Origin: a virus
Virus record (IMG/VR): IMGVR_UViG_3300009079_001912
Span: 1-44,111 of that record
Length of the DNA stretch: 44,111 bases
Direction: 5' to 3' (one strand)
Shown here: one piece after another, positions 1 to 9,368 of the stretch
How the letters are laid out: every line of letters begins with the position of its first letter
How positions within the stretch are numbered: the stretch's first letter is position 1
Position numbers and translations under genes: made by a program
The notes under the pieces: generated by a model
Database searches by the model: none
What the model was told of the DNA's origin: nothing
The model's input: only the letters and a program-made list of their open reading frames with translations

Positions 1-251
1 TTGTATGCATCAGGCATAAACCATTCTGATTGTAATGCACCGTCAAAAGTCTTTTGATCTACATCTAGTGCAATATACTTAGTAAGCTCAGGCAAGTGTT
101 GATCTTGCATAGCTGCGTTAAATTTATCTATGTCATCCGACGGATCACATAATACAACATGACACTTGTCAACATGACCCGAGTAGATCATATCAGTTAA
201 GTCACGATTAGAGAATCGTGGTACGCCTAAGTCGTCAGTCTTTATCAACAT
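1..251 (-). CDS. Partial unknown phage protein (C-terminal part outside window)
   Basis: An open frame starts at an ATG at 249-251 and runs off the left edge, giving 83 codons. The visible N-terminus begins MLIKTDDLGVPRFSNRDL and carries a D/E-rich stretch and an EWFMPDAY motif just before the edge. No Shine-Dalgarno is obvious. The gene starts 9 nt after the stop of the 81-aa gene upstream, so translational coupling is likely. I do not firmly recognise it. The EWFMP segment reminds me of a DnaE-like or PHP-type polymerase-related protein of marine T4-like phages, but that is a weak memory-based suggestion; the missing part would decide. Confidence 0.7.
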   Translation of the reverse strand, partial: MLIKTDDLGVPRFSNRDLTDMIYSGHVDKCHVVLCDPSDDIDKFNAAMQDQHLPELTKYIALDVDQKTFDGALQSEWFMPDAY

Positions 252-260
252 ACTACTATA

Positions 261-506
261 TTAACTTACATTTATTAAATTGTCAAGTGGATTTTCAGGA
301 TCATCGTCAGTTTTCTTTGTGCGTTGTACCATTGCACTTGCACGACGAGCTCGACCTTCTTCTTTATACATTTCTAGTATAACACTAATCTGCTGTTGCA
401 CACTAGGGTTATTTGTCATAAAAAACTTACGACTAAGTTCAATAATTTTATCCTCAATCTCAGAATCGGATAATTTTGCAAAGCTATCTACAAGAGGGTT
501 AAACAT
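261..506 (-). CDS. Small conserved-type phage protein, 81 aa
   Basis: I chose the ATG at 504-506 (MFNPLVDSFAKL) over an upstream in-frame ATG because a TTGGAGA Shine-Dalgarno sits just before it. The protein is mostly helical and charged: an N-terminal FNPLVDSF segment, a central region rich in Glu, Ile and Lys, a basic GRARRASAMVQR stretch and an acidic C-terminus ending DNLINVS. No enzyme motif or membrane segment is visible. Its general plan resembles small uncharacterised proteins of T4-like marine phages, but I assign no function. It lies 30 nt downstream of a minus-strand late promoter candidate at 536-544 and leads into the truncated gene at 1-251. Confidence 0.8.
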   Translation of the reverse strand: MFNPLVDSFAKLSDSEIEDKIIELSRKFFMTNNPSVQQQISVILEMYKEEGRARRASAMVQRTKKTDDDPENPLDNLINVS

Positions 507-521
507 TATGTCTCCAAAATA

Positions 522-530
522 CGATAAATA
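522..530 (+). promoter_or_regulatory. T4-type late promoter candidate for the 734-aa structural gene
   Basis: CGATAAATA matches the NATAAATA form of T4-like late promoters. It lies 24 nt before the ATG at 555, and a GAGGA Shine-Dalgarno falls in between. It forms an inverted repeat with the minus-strand promoter at 536-544. Confidence 0.7.
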
Positions 531-535
531 CAAGA

Positions 536-544
536 GTATTTATG
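536..544 (-). promoter_or_regulatory. T4-type late promoter candidate, divergent partner
   Basis: The minus strand reads CATAAATAC, 30 nt upstream of the 81-aa gene (start 506). With the plus-strand element at 522-530 it makes an 8-bp perfect inverted repeat (ATAAATAC / GTATTTAT) separated by 4 nt, so the two start sites should nearly coincide or cross. Confidence 0.6.
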
Positions 545-554
545 AGGAAGCACT

Positions 555-2759
555 ATGCCGCAAAACAGTTTTAGAAACATTGGATTAAGAAGAGATCAAA
601 ATCTTGGAGATTTAGAAAATGCCGACGAGGGTTTAACAAATCTTTTAAACGACTTTGCCACTGGTAACGATACTTATATAAGTGACGACTTAACACAAGC
701 AATTAAAACAATACGATCTTACCCGGTAACGCAAGATGAAATAATAGCACTTGCTAATATAACTTTTAGAAATACATATTACGACCCAGATCTCGAAGCA
801 TCTGTAACTGCTCCAGCTGTACCGTTAGTTACTGTTAAAAATCAATTTGATAGAATAAAATTAGAAGCAGGCCAAGACAGCTATTTTGGAGGTAGTCCGT
901 TTGGATTGCAAGCAAAGTTCTATAATACATCTCAACTTTCTACGATAACTCCGGGAGATCCTGATCCAATTACTGCACTAGTTGGAAATCAAGTTCCGAA
1001 AGATGAAAAGCAGTTTTGGCTAGATGGAGAATTTATTTGGGATAACAAAATTAATTCTCAATTTGAAAATCAACAAGGTGCAGTGATATGGGAGGGTTAT
1101 ATTACTCCTGAAGGCAACGGCGATTTATTTGTTAATATTAAAACAACCGGTCACTTAATAATACAGATTGAAGATAACAACGGAGTAATGCAAAACATTG
1201 TGTGGAACGACGGTCCTTTCTATGATTTTTTATTAGCTAACACTCAATCTTTTTCAACAGTTGTAAGCGGTAAAGAAGGAATAATGAACCTTGATAGCAT
1301 TAGACTTTATACTGATTCAGCACGTACTGACGATAGTTTGTATTGGTCCGGTGACACTCGCGGTGTTGATCCGTCTAATGACAGAATAAGTCTAACAGAG
1401 TTCGATCATACAACAGCGCCAGCGACTTTATACGGTAGAGCTTTGCATCCATCTACTCATTTTGGTCAAGGTGGTAAAGAGAAGTCGATAATCATTCCAG
1501 GCTTCTTAAGATTTTCACCTAGAAGAATAAAAATACTTTGGTGGCTCGATGAGGACGTCACTCCTCCGAATAAACAGTTTACCCTAAGCTTATCAGTATT
1601 GTTAGGAACAGTAATTAACAATAATTACTATAGTACACTAAACGATTTACCAAGTCAAGACCCTGCAAATTTTCCTGAATTTAAAAAGTTTTATGTAAAC
1701 AAACTTGGCAGCGATGGCGGCATTATTGGTACACTAAGTGACACCGAAAGTATTATAACAGTTGGACCAATTGATACATCAGACTATATTCCTCCGGTTA
1801 ATCGAGCAGCAGTTGAAACAATTATAGGCATAGGCGTAGAATATAGAGATAGCTCTCCTATTGTTGCCCAAAGCCTCCAACACCCAGGCCTTACATTAAC
1901 AGCAGCAGCAGGTAATTTAGTATTGATTAGTGGATCTGCTTCCGGTCGAGATTGTACTCTTCTAGACGGCACATATATTACTGAAGTATTACCTGGCTCA
2001 GGATTCATACTAAGTAGCCCAACTCAAGGTACTTCAATAGGTGTAACTAACGATGTAATAACAACATTAGTTGATCATAGAGGATTGGTAGATAGAGTTG
2101 ACGTAACTGTATCTGGTACTAGTGTCACTATTAATAGTTCTTACTTTGGTGCTGACTTAGTTGAAGGAATGCTGTTAATAACCGATACTGGCAGATATGA
2201 TATAACACAAGTGACTAGTTCCAGTTCCTTTGAAGCTGTCGCCGGTGCTGCTAGCGGCATAAGTTATATCTATAAAGATGCTGGCATTTTAAACTACACA
2301 ACTTATAATGTAGTAACAATTACTGACCTTACTACTTTAATATTAGATACAGTGTATGGTATCGAACCAGGCTATTATATTAAATCAATCGGCAAAGGCG
2401 GCACATCATCATTACAAGAAGTTGCTACTGTTGATTCTAGCACAAATACAATTACTTTAGTAAGTAGTGCTACTGCTAATTTAGCGGAAGGTGATAGAAT
2501 CATAGCTGAACGTGCAAATGCTGATACATCGGCGCCATTTAGTGCAACACTTACAGGATTAACAACTAATACTGAGCACCTTATTGTTGAAAATGGAAAA
2601 ATAAGAGCATTAGATATAGAGTTTAAAAACTTTATTAATATATCTACAGAGTATTCGGCAGCTGACGATACTCAATATTTTCGACTTGTAGATATCTTAG
2701 TTAGTGATGTTAATAATCAAGTATCAACGCCTTATAAAATTATTGGAACTAGTCTTTAA
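555..2759 (+). CDS. Large virion structural protein with PA14-like region, 734 aa
   Basis: The ATG at 555 follows a GAGGA ribosome site and a late promoter, so this is probably a late virion gene. The N-terminus (about 1-80) is helical. Residues about 115-220 (AKFYNTS, then VIWEGYITPEG, then LFVNIKTTGHLIIQIEDNNG) look by eye like a PA14-type beta-sandwich, a fold often used for carbohydrate binding. The rest is beta-rich with Gly/Ser/Thr repeats, typical of baseplate or fibre proteins. There is no enzymatic motif. It is one of only two large rightward structural genes here; the block it faces reads leftward, and the two stop codons overlap by 3 nt. Baseplate or short-fibre role is inferred; the PA14 assignment needs a profile search. 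Confidence 0.85.
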   Translation: MPQNSFRNIGLRRDQNLGDLENADEGLTNLLNDFATGNDTYISDDLTQAIKTIRSYPVTQDEIIALANITFRNTYYDPDLEASVTAPAVPLVTVKNQFDRIKLEAGQDSYFGGSPFGLQAKFYNTSQLSTITPGDPDPITALVGNQVPKDEKQFWLDGEFIWDNKINSQFENQQGAVIWEGYITPEGNGDLFVNIKTTGHLIIQIEDNNGVMQNIVWNDGPFYDFLLANTQSFSTVVSGKEGIMNLDSIRLYTDSARTDDSLYWSGDTRGVDPSNDRISLTEFDHTTAPATLYGRALHPSTHFGQGGKEKSIIIPGFLRFSPRRIKILWWLDEDVTPPNKQFTLSLSVLLGTVINNNYYSTLNDLPSQDPANFPEFKKFYVNKLGSDGGIIGTLSDTESIITVGPIDTSDYIPPVNRAAVETIIGIGVEYRDSSPIVAQSLQHPGLTLTAAAGNLVLISGSASGRDCTLLDGTYITEVLPGSGFILSSPTQGTSIGVTNDVITTLVDHRGLVDRVDVTVSGTSVTINSSYFGADLVEGMLLITDTGRYDITQVTSSSSFEAVAGAASGISYIYKDAGILNYTTYNVVTITDLTTLILDTVYGIEPGYYIKSIGKGGTSSLQEVATVDSSTNTITLVSSATANLAEGDRIIAERANADTSAPFSATLTGLTTNTEHLIVENGKIRALDIEFKNFINISTEYSAADDTQYFRLVDILVSDVNNQVSTPYKIIGTSL

Positions 2760-3718
2760 ACAGGTTTATTAAGACATAAGAAGTAAGTTTGCCCGTCAAT
2801 CGTGATAGGTAACTTATGTGTGAACACATCAGTAATATTACCAACTTCGGTCACAACATTTATTCCGTTCATTGTAACGTCACCGTCTACAACTAACTTA
2901 CGCATTGTTACTGATGATGCTTGTGTTACTAAGCCGCCTGCTAGATCATTAGTCCACGGATTATAATCATTAGAGAATGCTCTAATAGCAACTGGATTAT
3001 CTGGAGAACTTGTAGCATCAGTAATATAAAATCCTGGTTCGTCTACTCCGGAATCTACATCGCCTTGTACAGTAAACGGTCCTTCACTTCTAATAGAAAA
3101 GTCAACGGATAAACTACCGTCTTTTCTATATTTTATTGCTTTTTTAGATTGTGATAACTCTAACTCGTCTATTACTTCAGATAATTTCTCACCAGGCGCT
3201 GCTTGGTACTCGACTGTTCGAGCAGTTACTGATGCTGAACTAGGGCGTACATAGTCAATGTCACTTATACTAGCATATGCAATATTTTCTAGCAGTGTAG
3301 CGTTGTTTCTTTTAAAAACAATATCACCACCAAGTGCCTGAAGTGCTGTTAAGTCGTATGTACTAGACAAGTTTGCATCTTCGCTTAAACTAAATGTTGA
3401 TATTGCATTAGAGTCTTTTACATATAGCTGATTAGCATTTTGTTTTATATCATTATAGTACGCATCAACTTTATCGCCATTTGTAAATACATTTGACCTA
3501 GTTTTAAAATCGTTGTTTATATTAGCAAGGGTAATTACATATTGAGTAAACTCAGTATTGCGTATAGTTAATATACTTTCATTTCTTAAGTTATTAGTAA
3601 ATAACGCAACGTCATTTGAAATACCGCCTAAGTTAGGAAGTAAATTTTGTATTGCTAATCTATCTAAAATATTTTCTACTAAATTGTTTTCTTTTGAAAA
3701 TCCTGTTAATCCTGTCAT
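2756..3718 (-). CDS. Virion structural protein, tail/baseplate block, 320 aa
   Basis: The start is set at 3718 because the ATG there overlaps the upstream LRR gene's stop in an ATGA arrangement; a further upstream ATG would create a longer overlap. The N-terminal third is helical (MTGLTGFSKENNLVEN, then NNDFKTRSNVFTNGDKVDAYYNDI). The C-terminal half is beta-rich and ends with repeats such as VVDGDVTMNGINVVTEVGNI, similar to the short VDGDV/VNGI repeats of neighbouring fibre genes. The protein is unrecognised beyond this. It is the last gene of the 27-kb leftward structural operon, and its stop overlaps that of the facing rightward gene. Confidence 0.8.
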   Translation of the reverse strand: MTGLTGFSKENNLVENILDRLAIQNLLPNLGGISNDVALFTNNLRNESILTIRNTEFTQYVITLANINNDFKTRSNVFTNGDKVDAYYNDIKQNANQLYVKDSNAISTFSLSEDANLSSTYDLTALQALGGDIVFKRNNATLLENIAYASISDIDYVRPSSASVTARTVEYQAAPGEKLSEVIDELELSQSKKAIKYRKDGSLSVDFSIRSEGPFTVQGDVDSGVDEPGFYITDATSSPDNPVAIRAFSNDYNPWTNDLAGGLVTQASSVTMRKLVVDGDVTMNGINVVTEVGNITDVFTHKLPITIDGQTYFLCLNKPV

Positions 3719-6090
3719 GACGTAATTATGCTCCAACCATTACTTGCTAAGAAACTTATACGTTCTGCTGCTGTAGCATCAGGAGAATCATTACCTGCTA
3801 AATTAATAGTAACCCCAGTTCTAGGGTTTGCTTCGTAATTATCATATAAGTCTGATATAATTTGATTTATTGCACCTGATACTAGATTATTAAAACTAAG
3901 ATCTAATCGTTGTAGTGCAGCCATTGTTGTAAATGATCCTGCTGTATAACCTGTAAGTTGATTATTATTTGCCCATAGGTAAGTTAAGTTAACCATGTTA
4001 GACAAGTCAGGTATATCACCAGTCATACTATTAAAATGTAAATGTAATCGAACTAAGTTAGGAGCATTAAGTTGGCTAAATGATGTTAGTTCATTTTGAT
4101 CTGCATAAAAATATCTAAGAGATGCACTGGTCCATGCCGGTGAGGGTCCAGTAAGTGAGTTAGTTGATAAATTAATTAACTCAACATTTGGATTATTATC
4201 TATTGATGGCCAAATGGTACCTGTAATTTGTGAAATAGTAAAAATAATTCTTTCAATACTTACTAAATCTCCAATTAACGGTAAGTTACCGTTAATATTT
4301 TTATCACCAGAATCGTTATAAGAACCTTCGACTTCGAGTTTAACTACATTTACTAATCCAGTAAATGTATTAGGGTGTATCGGTTTCACGCCATTATTTA
4401 CACTTGAGTACTCAAACTCTAACAAAGTTAAAAGACAATCTTCAAACATGCCCTGATCAAATGTATAAAGCGCCGACACTCCTTCTAGTTCTGTGCCAAA
4501 CATTTTAATTTGTTTTAAACTAGTATTGCCTAAAAACTCAGTAGGTAAGTATCCCTTTACATTGTGGTTTTCAAAATTTAGTTCTTCGAGTGCAGAACAG
4601 TTTGTAAACTTCCAAGCACCACTGTCAGTTAGTATGCTTGATCTATCACCAAATTGACGCATTGTTGCACTCTGTTTAAAAACTTTAAGTAGTACTCGAT
4701 TTGTCAAGTCCGGAACAGCAAGAATATTTCCTGAAATATCTACGTTTGTTAATAACATACTTTGTAATGGTAGTTCGTCGATTGGATCATTTTCTATTAC
4801 CGATGCTGACAAATTTAAAATAGATAAATTTATTGCACTTAATAATTCACTAGGAATAATACCAGAAAATGTATTTCCAGACATTACGTATTCTTGTATC
4901 GATGGCGGCGGAACTGGCAACGCTCCAGAGAATTTTAAAAACGATGATGTTGAAAAATCCATAACTAATAAGTTTGTTCCACTTAACACAGTGGGATCCG
5001 GTATCGGTCCTGAAAAACAACTACCGATATATAGTTCAGACAATCCAGTTGGTATTTTAGCAATAACGTCTGCATTTAAAGTTCTTAGATTAGAGTCATC
5101 GCCGATAGTAAAGTTATTCTTACTAATTTTTAAAACTGATAATGATGGAGCAAAAAAGCTAAAGTCAGGAAATGTATTTAACGAGTTATTTTCTAAGTCT
5201 AATTCAATCAAATTATCTATAGTTGCGTTAGGTAAGAATTTTATTCCACAATTTGGAAGAGATATAAGACTATAGTTGTCGGGGTTGTGATAAATTTCTA
5301 TGTTTTTTCTACGTGTTAATGTGTCAGCAATATTCAGTATGCTCTCACTGTTAACTCCGCCTTGATTTTCAAAGTTTAAACTTAGTAGTTCATTGTCAAC
5401 GTAGAATATTCGCCAACTAACATTACCGGGTTGTATAAGTTCGCATCTTGCATTTAAGCTTCTAAATTCACCTTCGAATATTAATGGTAAGTTTTTCATA
5501 ACATACCATAATACATTTTGACCATCCATTAGCACTCTTAGTTTATGTGTCGGTAACTCACTATCTGGAAAAATAACAGGGCGTACTTCTTTAAATATTT
5601 CTAATTCATTAGCTACAATATCACCACCAACTTCTACTTCTAATCCGTACTGTATTGGAGTTGTTTCTGGAATCACTTCTTGGTCAACAGTAGTACTCCA
5701 CGACGATGTTCTTGATGTTGATATATCAGCAATTCTTATTTCATCATTAATGCCGTCATAATACTGATATTTGAGGGCTGACCCGCCTATAATACCGTTA
5801 ACTGTTAAGTTACCTCGAAGCTTCTTACTAGGATCTGCACTGTTACTAAGTATTTCTTCGTAACTGCTTACCTCTTTAGCATATGCTGTAATACTGCGTG
5901 ACAAATATTGATCAAGTTCAGATAATGACTGTATATCTGTTTTAGTTCCGCCATACTCGGAAATTCCATTAATTTTTTCTAAATCTTTTTCATCTAAACC
6001 TAAATTAATAACAGCAGACTTAGTGCTCGGAATATCAGTAAATGTTTTAGATACATTTAATCCGTAGAAGTTTGTTTTTTTAATTGCCAT
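3715..6090 (-). CDS. Leucine-rich-repeat virion protein, 791 aa
   Basis: The ATG at 6090 follows an AAGGGAAA ribosome site and overlaps the upstream stop as TAATG. Residues 1-250 resemble an attachment region of the fibre block, including RGNLTVNGIIGGSALKYQY. From about 262 to 745 the protein consists of irregular leucine-rich repeats of about 22-25 residues; clear examples are IELDLENNSLNTFPD, VELINLSTNSLTGPSP, LHLHFNSMTGDIPDLS and LQRLDLSFNNL. Several have the LTGxIP-like spacing of extracellular LRR receptors. LRRs are protein- or glycan-binding scaffolds, so I infer host-surface recognition at the tail tip. No signal peptide is visible, as expected for a virion protein. Which virion part carries it cannot be told. 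Confidence 0.88.
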   Translation of the reverse strand: MAIKKTNFYGLNVSKTFTDIPSTKSAVINLGLDEKDLEKINGISEYGGTKTDIQSLSELDQYLSRSITAYAKEVSSYEEILSNSADPSKKLRGNLTVNGIIGGSALKYQYYDGINDEIRIADISTSRTSSWSTTVDQEVIPETTPIQYGLEVEVGGDIVANELEIFKEVRPVIFPDSELPTHKLRVLMDGQNVLWYVMKNLPLIFEGEFRSLNARCELIQPGNVSWRIFYVDNELLSLNFENQGGVNSESILNIADTLTRRKNIEIYHNPDNYSLISLPNCGIKFLPNATIDNLIELDLENNSLNTFPDFSFFAPSLSVLKISKNNFTIGDDSNLRTLNADVIAKIPTGLSELYIGSCFSGPIPDPTVLSGTNLLVMDFSTSSFLKFSGALPVPPPSIQEYVMSGNTFSGIIPSELLSAINLSILNLSASVIENDPIDELPLQSMLLTNVDISGNILAVPDLTNRVLLKVFKQSATMRQFGDRSSILTDSGAWKFTNCSALEELNFENHNVKGYLPTEFLGNTSLKQIKMFGTELEGVSALYTFDQGMFEDCLLTLLEFEYSSVNNGVKPIHPNTFTGLVNVVKLEVEGSYNDSGDKNINGNLPLIGDLVSIERIIFTISQITGTIWPSIDNNPNVELINLSTNSLTGPSPAWTSASLRYFYADQNELTSFSQLNAPNLVRLHLHFNSMTGDIPDLSNMVNLTYLWANNNQLTGYTAGSFTTMAALQRLDLSFNNLVSGAINQIISDLYDNYEANPRTGVTINLAGNDSPDATAAERISFLASNGWSIITS

Positions 6091-9000
6091 TAAATTTCCC
6101 TTGTCACAAGACTTACAATAATTTTATTTACTATATCCTGATCAAGGTTTCTAGCACGAATAAATGTAGCCTTAGAATTAAGCGCTCCTGGCGTAATAAT
6201 TTGTCTATCAGCACCGTATACATTAGTAAGTTTTATTAAATCTTTATTATTTGGATGTACAAACACAGTAGTAATATTTTTTCCTGGTCTTAACGGTTGT
6301 TGTAATTGTGTATCAACATTGTTCGAACTTAAACGTGACGTTGATTCAAAGTTAGTCGGAGGCAATCCTGGAGAACTACCACCGGAAAACTTAACAGTTA
6401 CATTGTCGTTTGTTAACCATGTAGGCACAAACGACCTAAGTTTATTTCCTTTAGTTTCGGCAATTGATATATTACATACTTCTGCGTTATCACGCATCCC
6501 AATGATAACATACACTGGTTTAAAATTAAAGTCTCCAAAATACACTTTAAATTGCACCTTAGGATCTGCTATTTTGATCGGGCTAAGAAAAATCTTAAAA
6601 GCGTTTTCAAGAGGAACAGTATCGATACTTACAGCATATTGAGTTAACTCTTCACCAAACTCAAAATATTTGTTTACAATTATATCAGAAGTGAATCGCA
6701 TACCACTTCCTGAAAGTGTTCCATCAGGATTTTCCTGACCAATCTCTGCGCCAACAATTACTGTGGCATTAACTAACGCAACTGGTTCTAGATCAAATGT
6801 TAAATAGTTTCCTACTGGGTAACTATCACCCTTGAGTGTGCTACTGTATATAACATTATAGTTCTGTTTTGGTTCTTCGGTTATTGTTATTTGCGAACAG
6901 TTACCGGTATCTTCACCTGCAGGACGATCTATTCTAAAGTCCATCTCCATCTTAACATCGCCTTGAATTGAAAGTCCTTCAGATAATTCTATCCCCGATT
7001 CGTTAGTGTTAATAACATCGGGAGTAAAGTTAAGCATCACTAGTTGTTCTAAGTCAAAGGATCTGTCTATGCCGGTATTTCTATCTTCAAATACTAATTC
7101 TTCGTTAGGTGTAAACACAACTTTAGGTTTATCAAATGATATGCCTACGAAGTATTCAGCATTATGTGCTTCTATGCCGTAGTTATCTACTTGGCGAGAG
7201 TTTAAAAAGTTAACATTAATCTTCTCGCCAGTCAACGGCAAGTCACTTGCAGCAAGTGCATTGTATTTTGTAAATTTAATCTGTGTAGTATCGTAACGAA
7301 AGAACTCTACCAGTTCGTCGTTTACGTTTAATTTTTCAGGAATCTTTTCATTAAAGGTAGTTATGTTCGGACCAATAATACCTTCTCTTCTAAAGTATGC
7401 ACTAGTATCATCTACTGACAATGGATCTTTCTGTAAATAAAAATTTACAAGCCCAGGTCCTATCATTTTAGTACCATCTTCTAAGTCGCTAAACGTTTCG
7501 CCATCTGTCAGTAGCATCTGTGTTCTATCTTCTGTAAAACTTAATGTGTTAAAATATATTCCAGTTTCGTTTGATCTTAGTGTAGGCGCATAATGATGTC
7601 CAAAACCCGGACAACCGCCAATTTCTACAATGTCTAATTGTGCAAGTGCGTCTGTGATAACTTTTAAATCTTCAATATAAGTATCACGTTTGTTATTAAC
7701 TCCGATACCGTCTACATTAATTAATTGTTCTTTTGGTTGTATGCCCAAAATACTCTTACCACCAATTGTACTTTCTAAATCAGCTTCGTCGATATCACCA
7801 TCATCGTCACGATCAGTTAGTGTAATAAAGGATGATACAACTTGATTAGAATTATAAGAATATACTTCTCCAGCATTGTCATCACCGCCATCAATATAGC
7901 AACTTGCGCCATACTTGTATAAAAACTGCGGAGAACGTAAAAACGATGTTTCGTTAATATCTAATATGTATTTAAATTTAAAATATGGATCAGCAAGACA
8001 TGGTTGTCCCATACCGTTTTCAATAATAATTGTATGCATTACAACCCAACGACAATCACCATTGCCAGTTGGAACATACGCTAAGAATCTTGCACCAATA
8101 GCACCATACCAGCCAAACTCAACTTTATACATTGTAACCTTAGTAACGTCTATGTTATACCCACTTTTACCGTTACCGTCCATTGTGTCGCCGTTAAAGA
8201 GATCTTGTGTAATTTCTATTTCGTACAGGCTGTTTTCTTCAAACGGTGCAGGGTTAGGCACAAAACGTTGATCTTGTATTGTTAACCCCATTTGTTGTAA
8301 TATATTTTGCGGTAATGGTACTGTACTTCTACGTACAACAGCTAGTCGCGAACCTTTAACTTGGAACATATACATATCTGTACTATTAGCAGTACCCCAT
8401 TCTATAATATTTTGTGTACTTGCTGGATCAAAGCTACACTTAAACCCAAATGTAAATCCACTAATACGCCCAGGTTGATATCTGTATGCTTTCTTTGTTT
8501 GCAGAACACTTACTACACCGTTATCTGAGGTTTGACCCGGTTGTGTGTTATCAGAATCATACCCAGGTAAGAACTCTAATTTTTTTAAATTTCTAGCATC
8601 AATTGCAATCCCGTCTCTAATATCCATCCACATAAATGTCCATCGGCCAACTTGATCAAATATTTCAGATTTAGTAAAGTTTACCCCATAATTAACACTA
8701 AGAGACTGAGTAGGTGCGTTAAGCATACTTACTGGAAGAAAATGTTTGTCAGCAAATGATTGAAACCCGGCTTCTACAAACATATCGTAATACAAGTTAC
8801 CTAGTCTAACAAATGCAAGATACTTTTCATATAGAGCAGGTTGATAATCACCACGTGTTTCTGCAAACTCAGGGCCATACGGAAACGTATAAGGCACTGG
8901 AAAAATACTCATTACAAGTGCTTGCTCATTTGTTTCTTCTATAAAATTAAGAGCAGTATGCCGACCGTATAAGTCAGAATTTCTTTGATACCATGTAATT

Positions 9001-9365
9001 GGCAAGTTAAGTGCTGGACCAGAAAAGTATTCAAACTCTTCTTCATTTAATCCATATGAACTAACATCCGAAAACAAACTTAATTGTGTTTCTGCTCGGT
9101 CAATACCAAGTAGCGTAGACGAAACTTCTGAAGTAGCAGGAAACTGTTCTTCTATTTTAACTGGATTGTCTTCGTCATTGTTAATAAATGTTGACGTTGC
9201 ATTTTTCACCTTTGCTCTTTCAGCTAATGGTGTTTCAACTTCAGTGTACAACAAATTACCGGTACGATCACGCAACGTTTCACCAGTTGGAAAGTTTTTA
9301 AGTTCTTCTAACTTAGTAGTTGTAGGTATCGGTATTCGGTCGAAGCCTAGTTTTATCTGAGGCAT
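6090..9365 (-). CDS. Baseplate/tail-fibre structural protein with YQPGR-WYGA core and Ca-loop, 1091 aa
   Basis: The ATG at 9365 has a strong GGGAGGAG ribosome site; its stop overlaps the next start (TAATG). Around residue 295 comes a YQPGRISGFTFGFK motif, and around 417 FGWYGAIGARFLAYVPTGNGDCRWV followed by KYGASCYIDGGDDN. The same core occurs in the adjacent 1272-aa protein, so the two are paralogues. At about 515-530 lies DRDDDGDIDEADL, which fits an EF-hand or dockerin-type calcium loop. The C-terminal third is beta-rich. Similar WYGA-containing proteins are, to my knowledge, common uncharacterised structural proteins of T4-like marine phages. Baseplate or fibre attachment is inferred from the gene block. 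Confidence 0.88.
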   Translation of the reverse strand: MPQIKLGFDRIPIPTTTKLEELKNFPTGETLRDRTGNLLYTEVETPLAERAKVKNATSTFINNDEDNPVKIEEQFPATSEVSSTLLGIDRAETQLSLFSDVSSYGLNEEEFEYFSGPALNLPITWYQRNSDLYGRHTALNFIEETNEQALVMSIFPVPYTFPYGPEFAETRGDYQPALYEKYLAFVRLGNLYYDMFVEAGFQSFADKHFLPVSMLNAPTQSLSVNYGVNFTKSEIFDQVGRWTFMWMDIRDGIAIDARNLKKLEFLPGYDSDNTQPGQTSDNGVVSVLQTKKAYRYQPGRISGFTFGFKCSFDPASTQNIIEWGTANSTDMYMFQVKGSRLAVVRRSTVPLPQNILQQMGLTIQDQRFVPNPAPFEENSLYEIEITQDLFNGDTMDGNGKSGYNIDVTKVTMYKVEFGWYGAIGARFLAYVPTGNGDCRWVVMHTIIIENGMGQPCLADPYFKFKYILDINETSFLRSPQFLYKYGASCYIDGGDDNAGEVYSYNSNQVVSSFITLTDRDDDGDIDEADLESTIGGKSILGIQPKEQLINVDGIGVNNKRDTYIEDLKVITDALAQLDIVEIGGCPGFGHHYAPTLRSNETGIYFNTLSFTEDRTQMLLTDGETFSDLEDGTKMIGPGLVNFYLQKDPLSVDDTSAYFRREGIIGPNITTFNEKIPEKLNVNDELVEFFRYDTTQIKFTKYNALAASDLPLTGEKINVNFLNSRQVDNYGIEAHNAEYFVGISFDKPKVVFTPNEELVFEDRNTGIDRSFDLEQLVMLNFTPDVINTNESGIELSEGLSIQGDVKMEMDFRIDRPAGEDTGNCSQITITEEPKQNYNVIYSSTLKGDSYPVGNYLTFDLEPVALVNATVIVGAEIGQENPDGTLSGSGMRFTSDIIVNKYFEFGEELTQYAVSIDTVPLENAFKIFLSPIKIADPKVQFKVYFGDFNFKPVYVIIGMRDNAEVCNISIAETKGNKLRSFVPTWLTNDNVTVKFSGGSSPGLPPTNFESTSRLSSNNVDTQLQQPLRPGKNITTVFVHPNNKDLIKLTNVYGADRQIITPGALNSKATFIRARNLDQDIVNKIIVSLVTREI

Positions 9366-9368
9366 TGA

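Noticed and set aside
7915-8271. Plus-strand 118-aa frame opposite the 1091-aa gene
   Set aside because: No ribosome site or family; it is antisense to a well-supported motif region.
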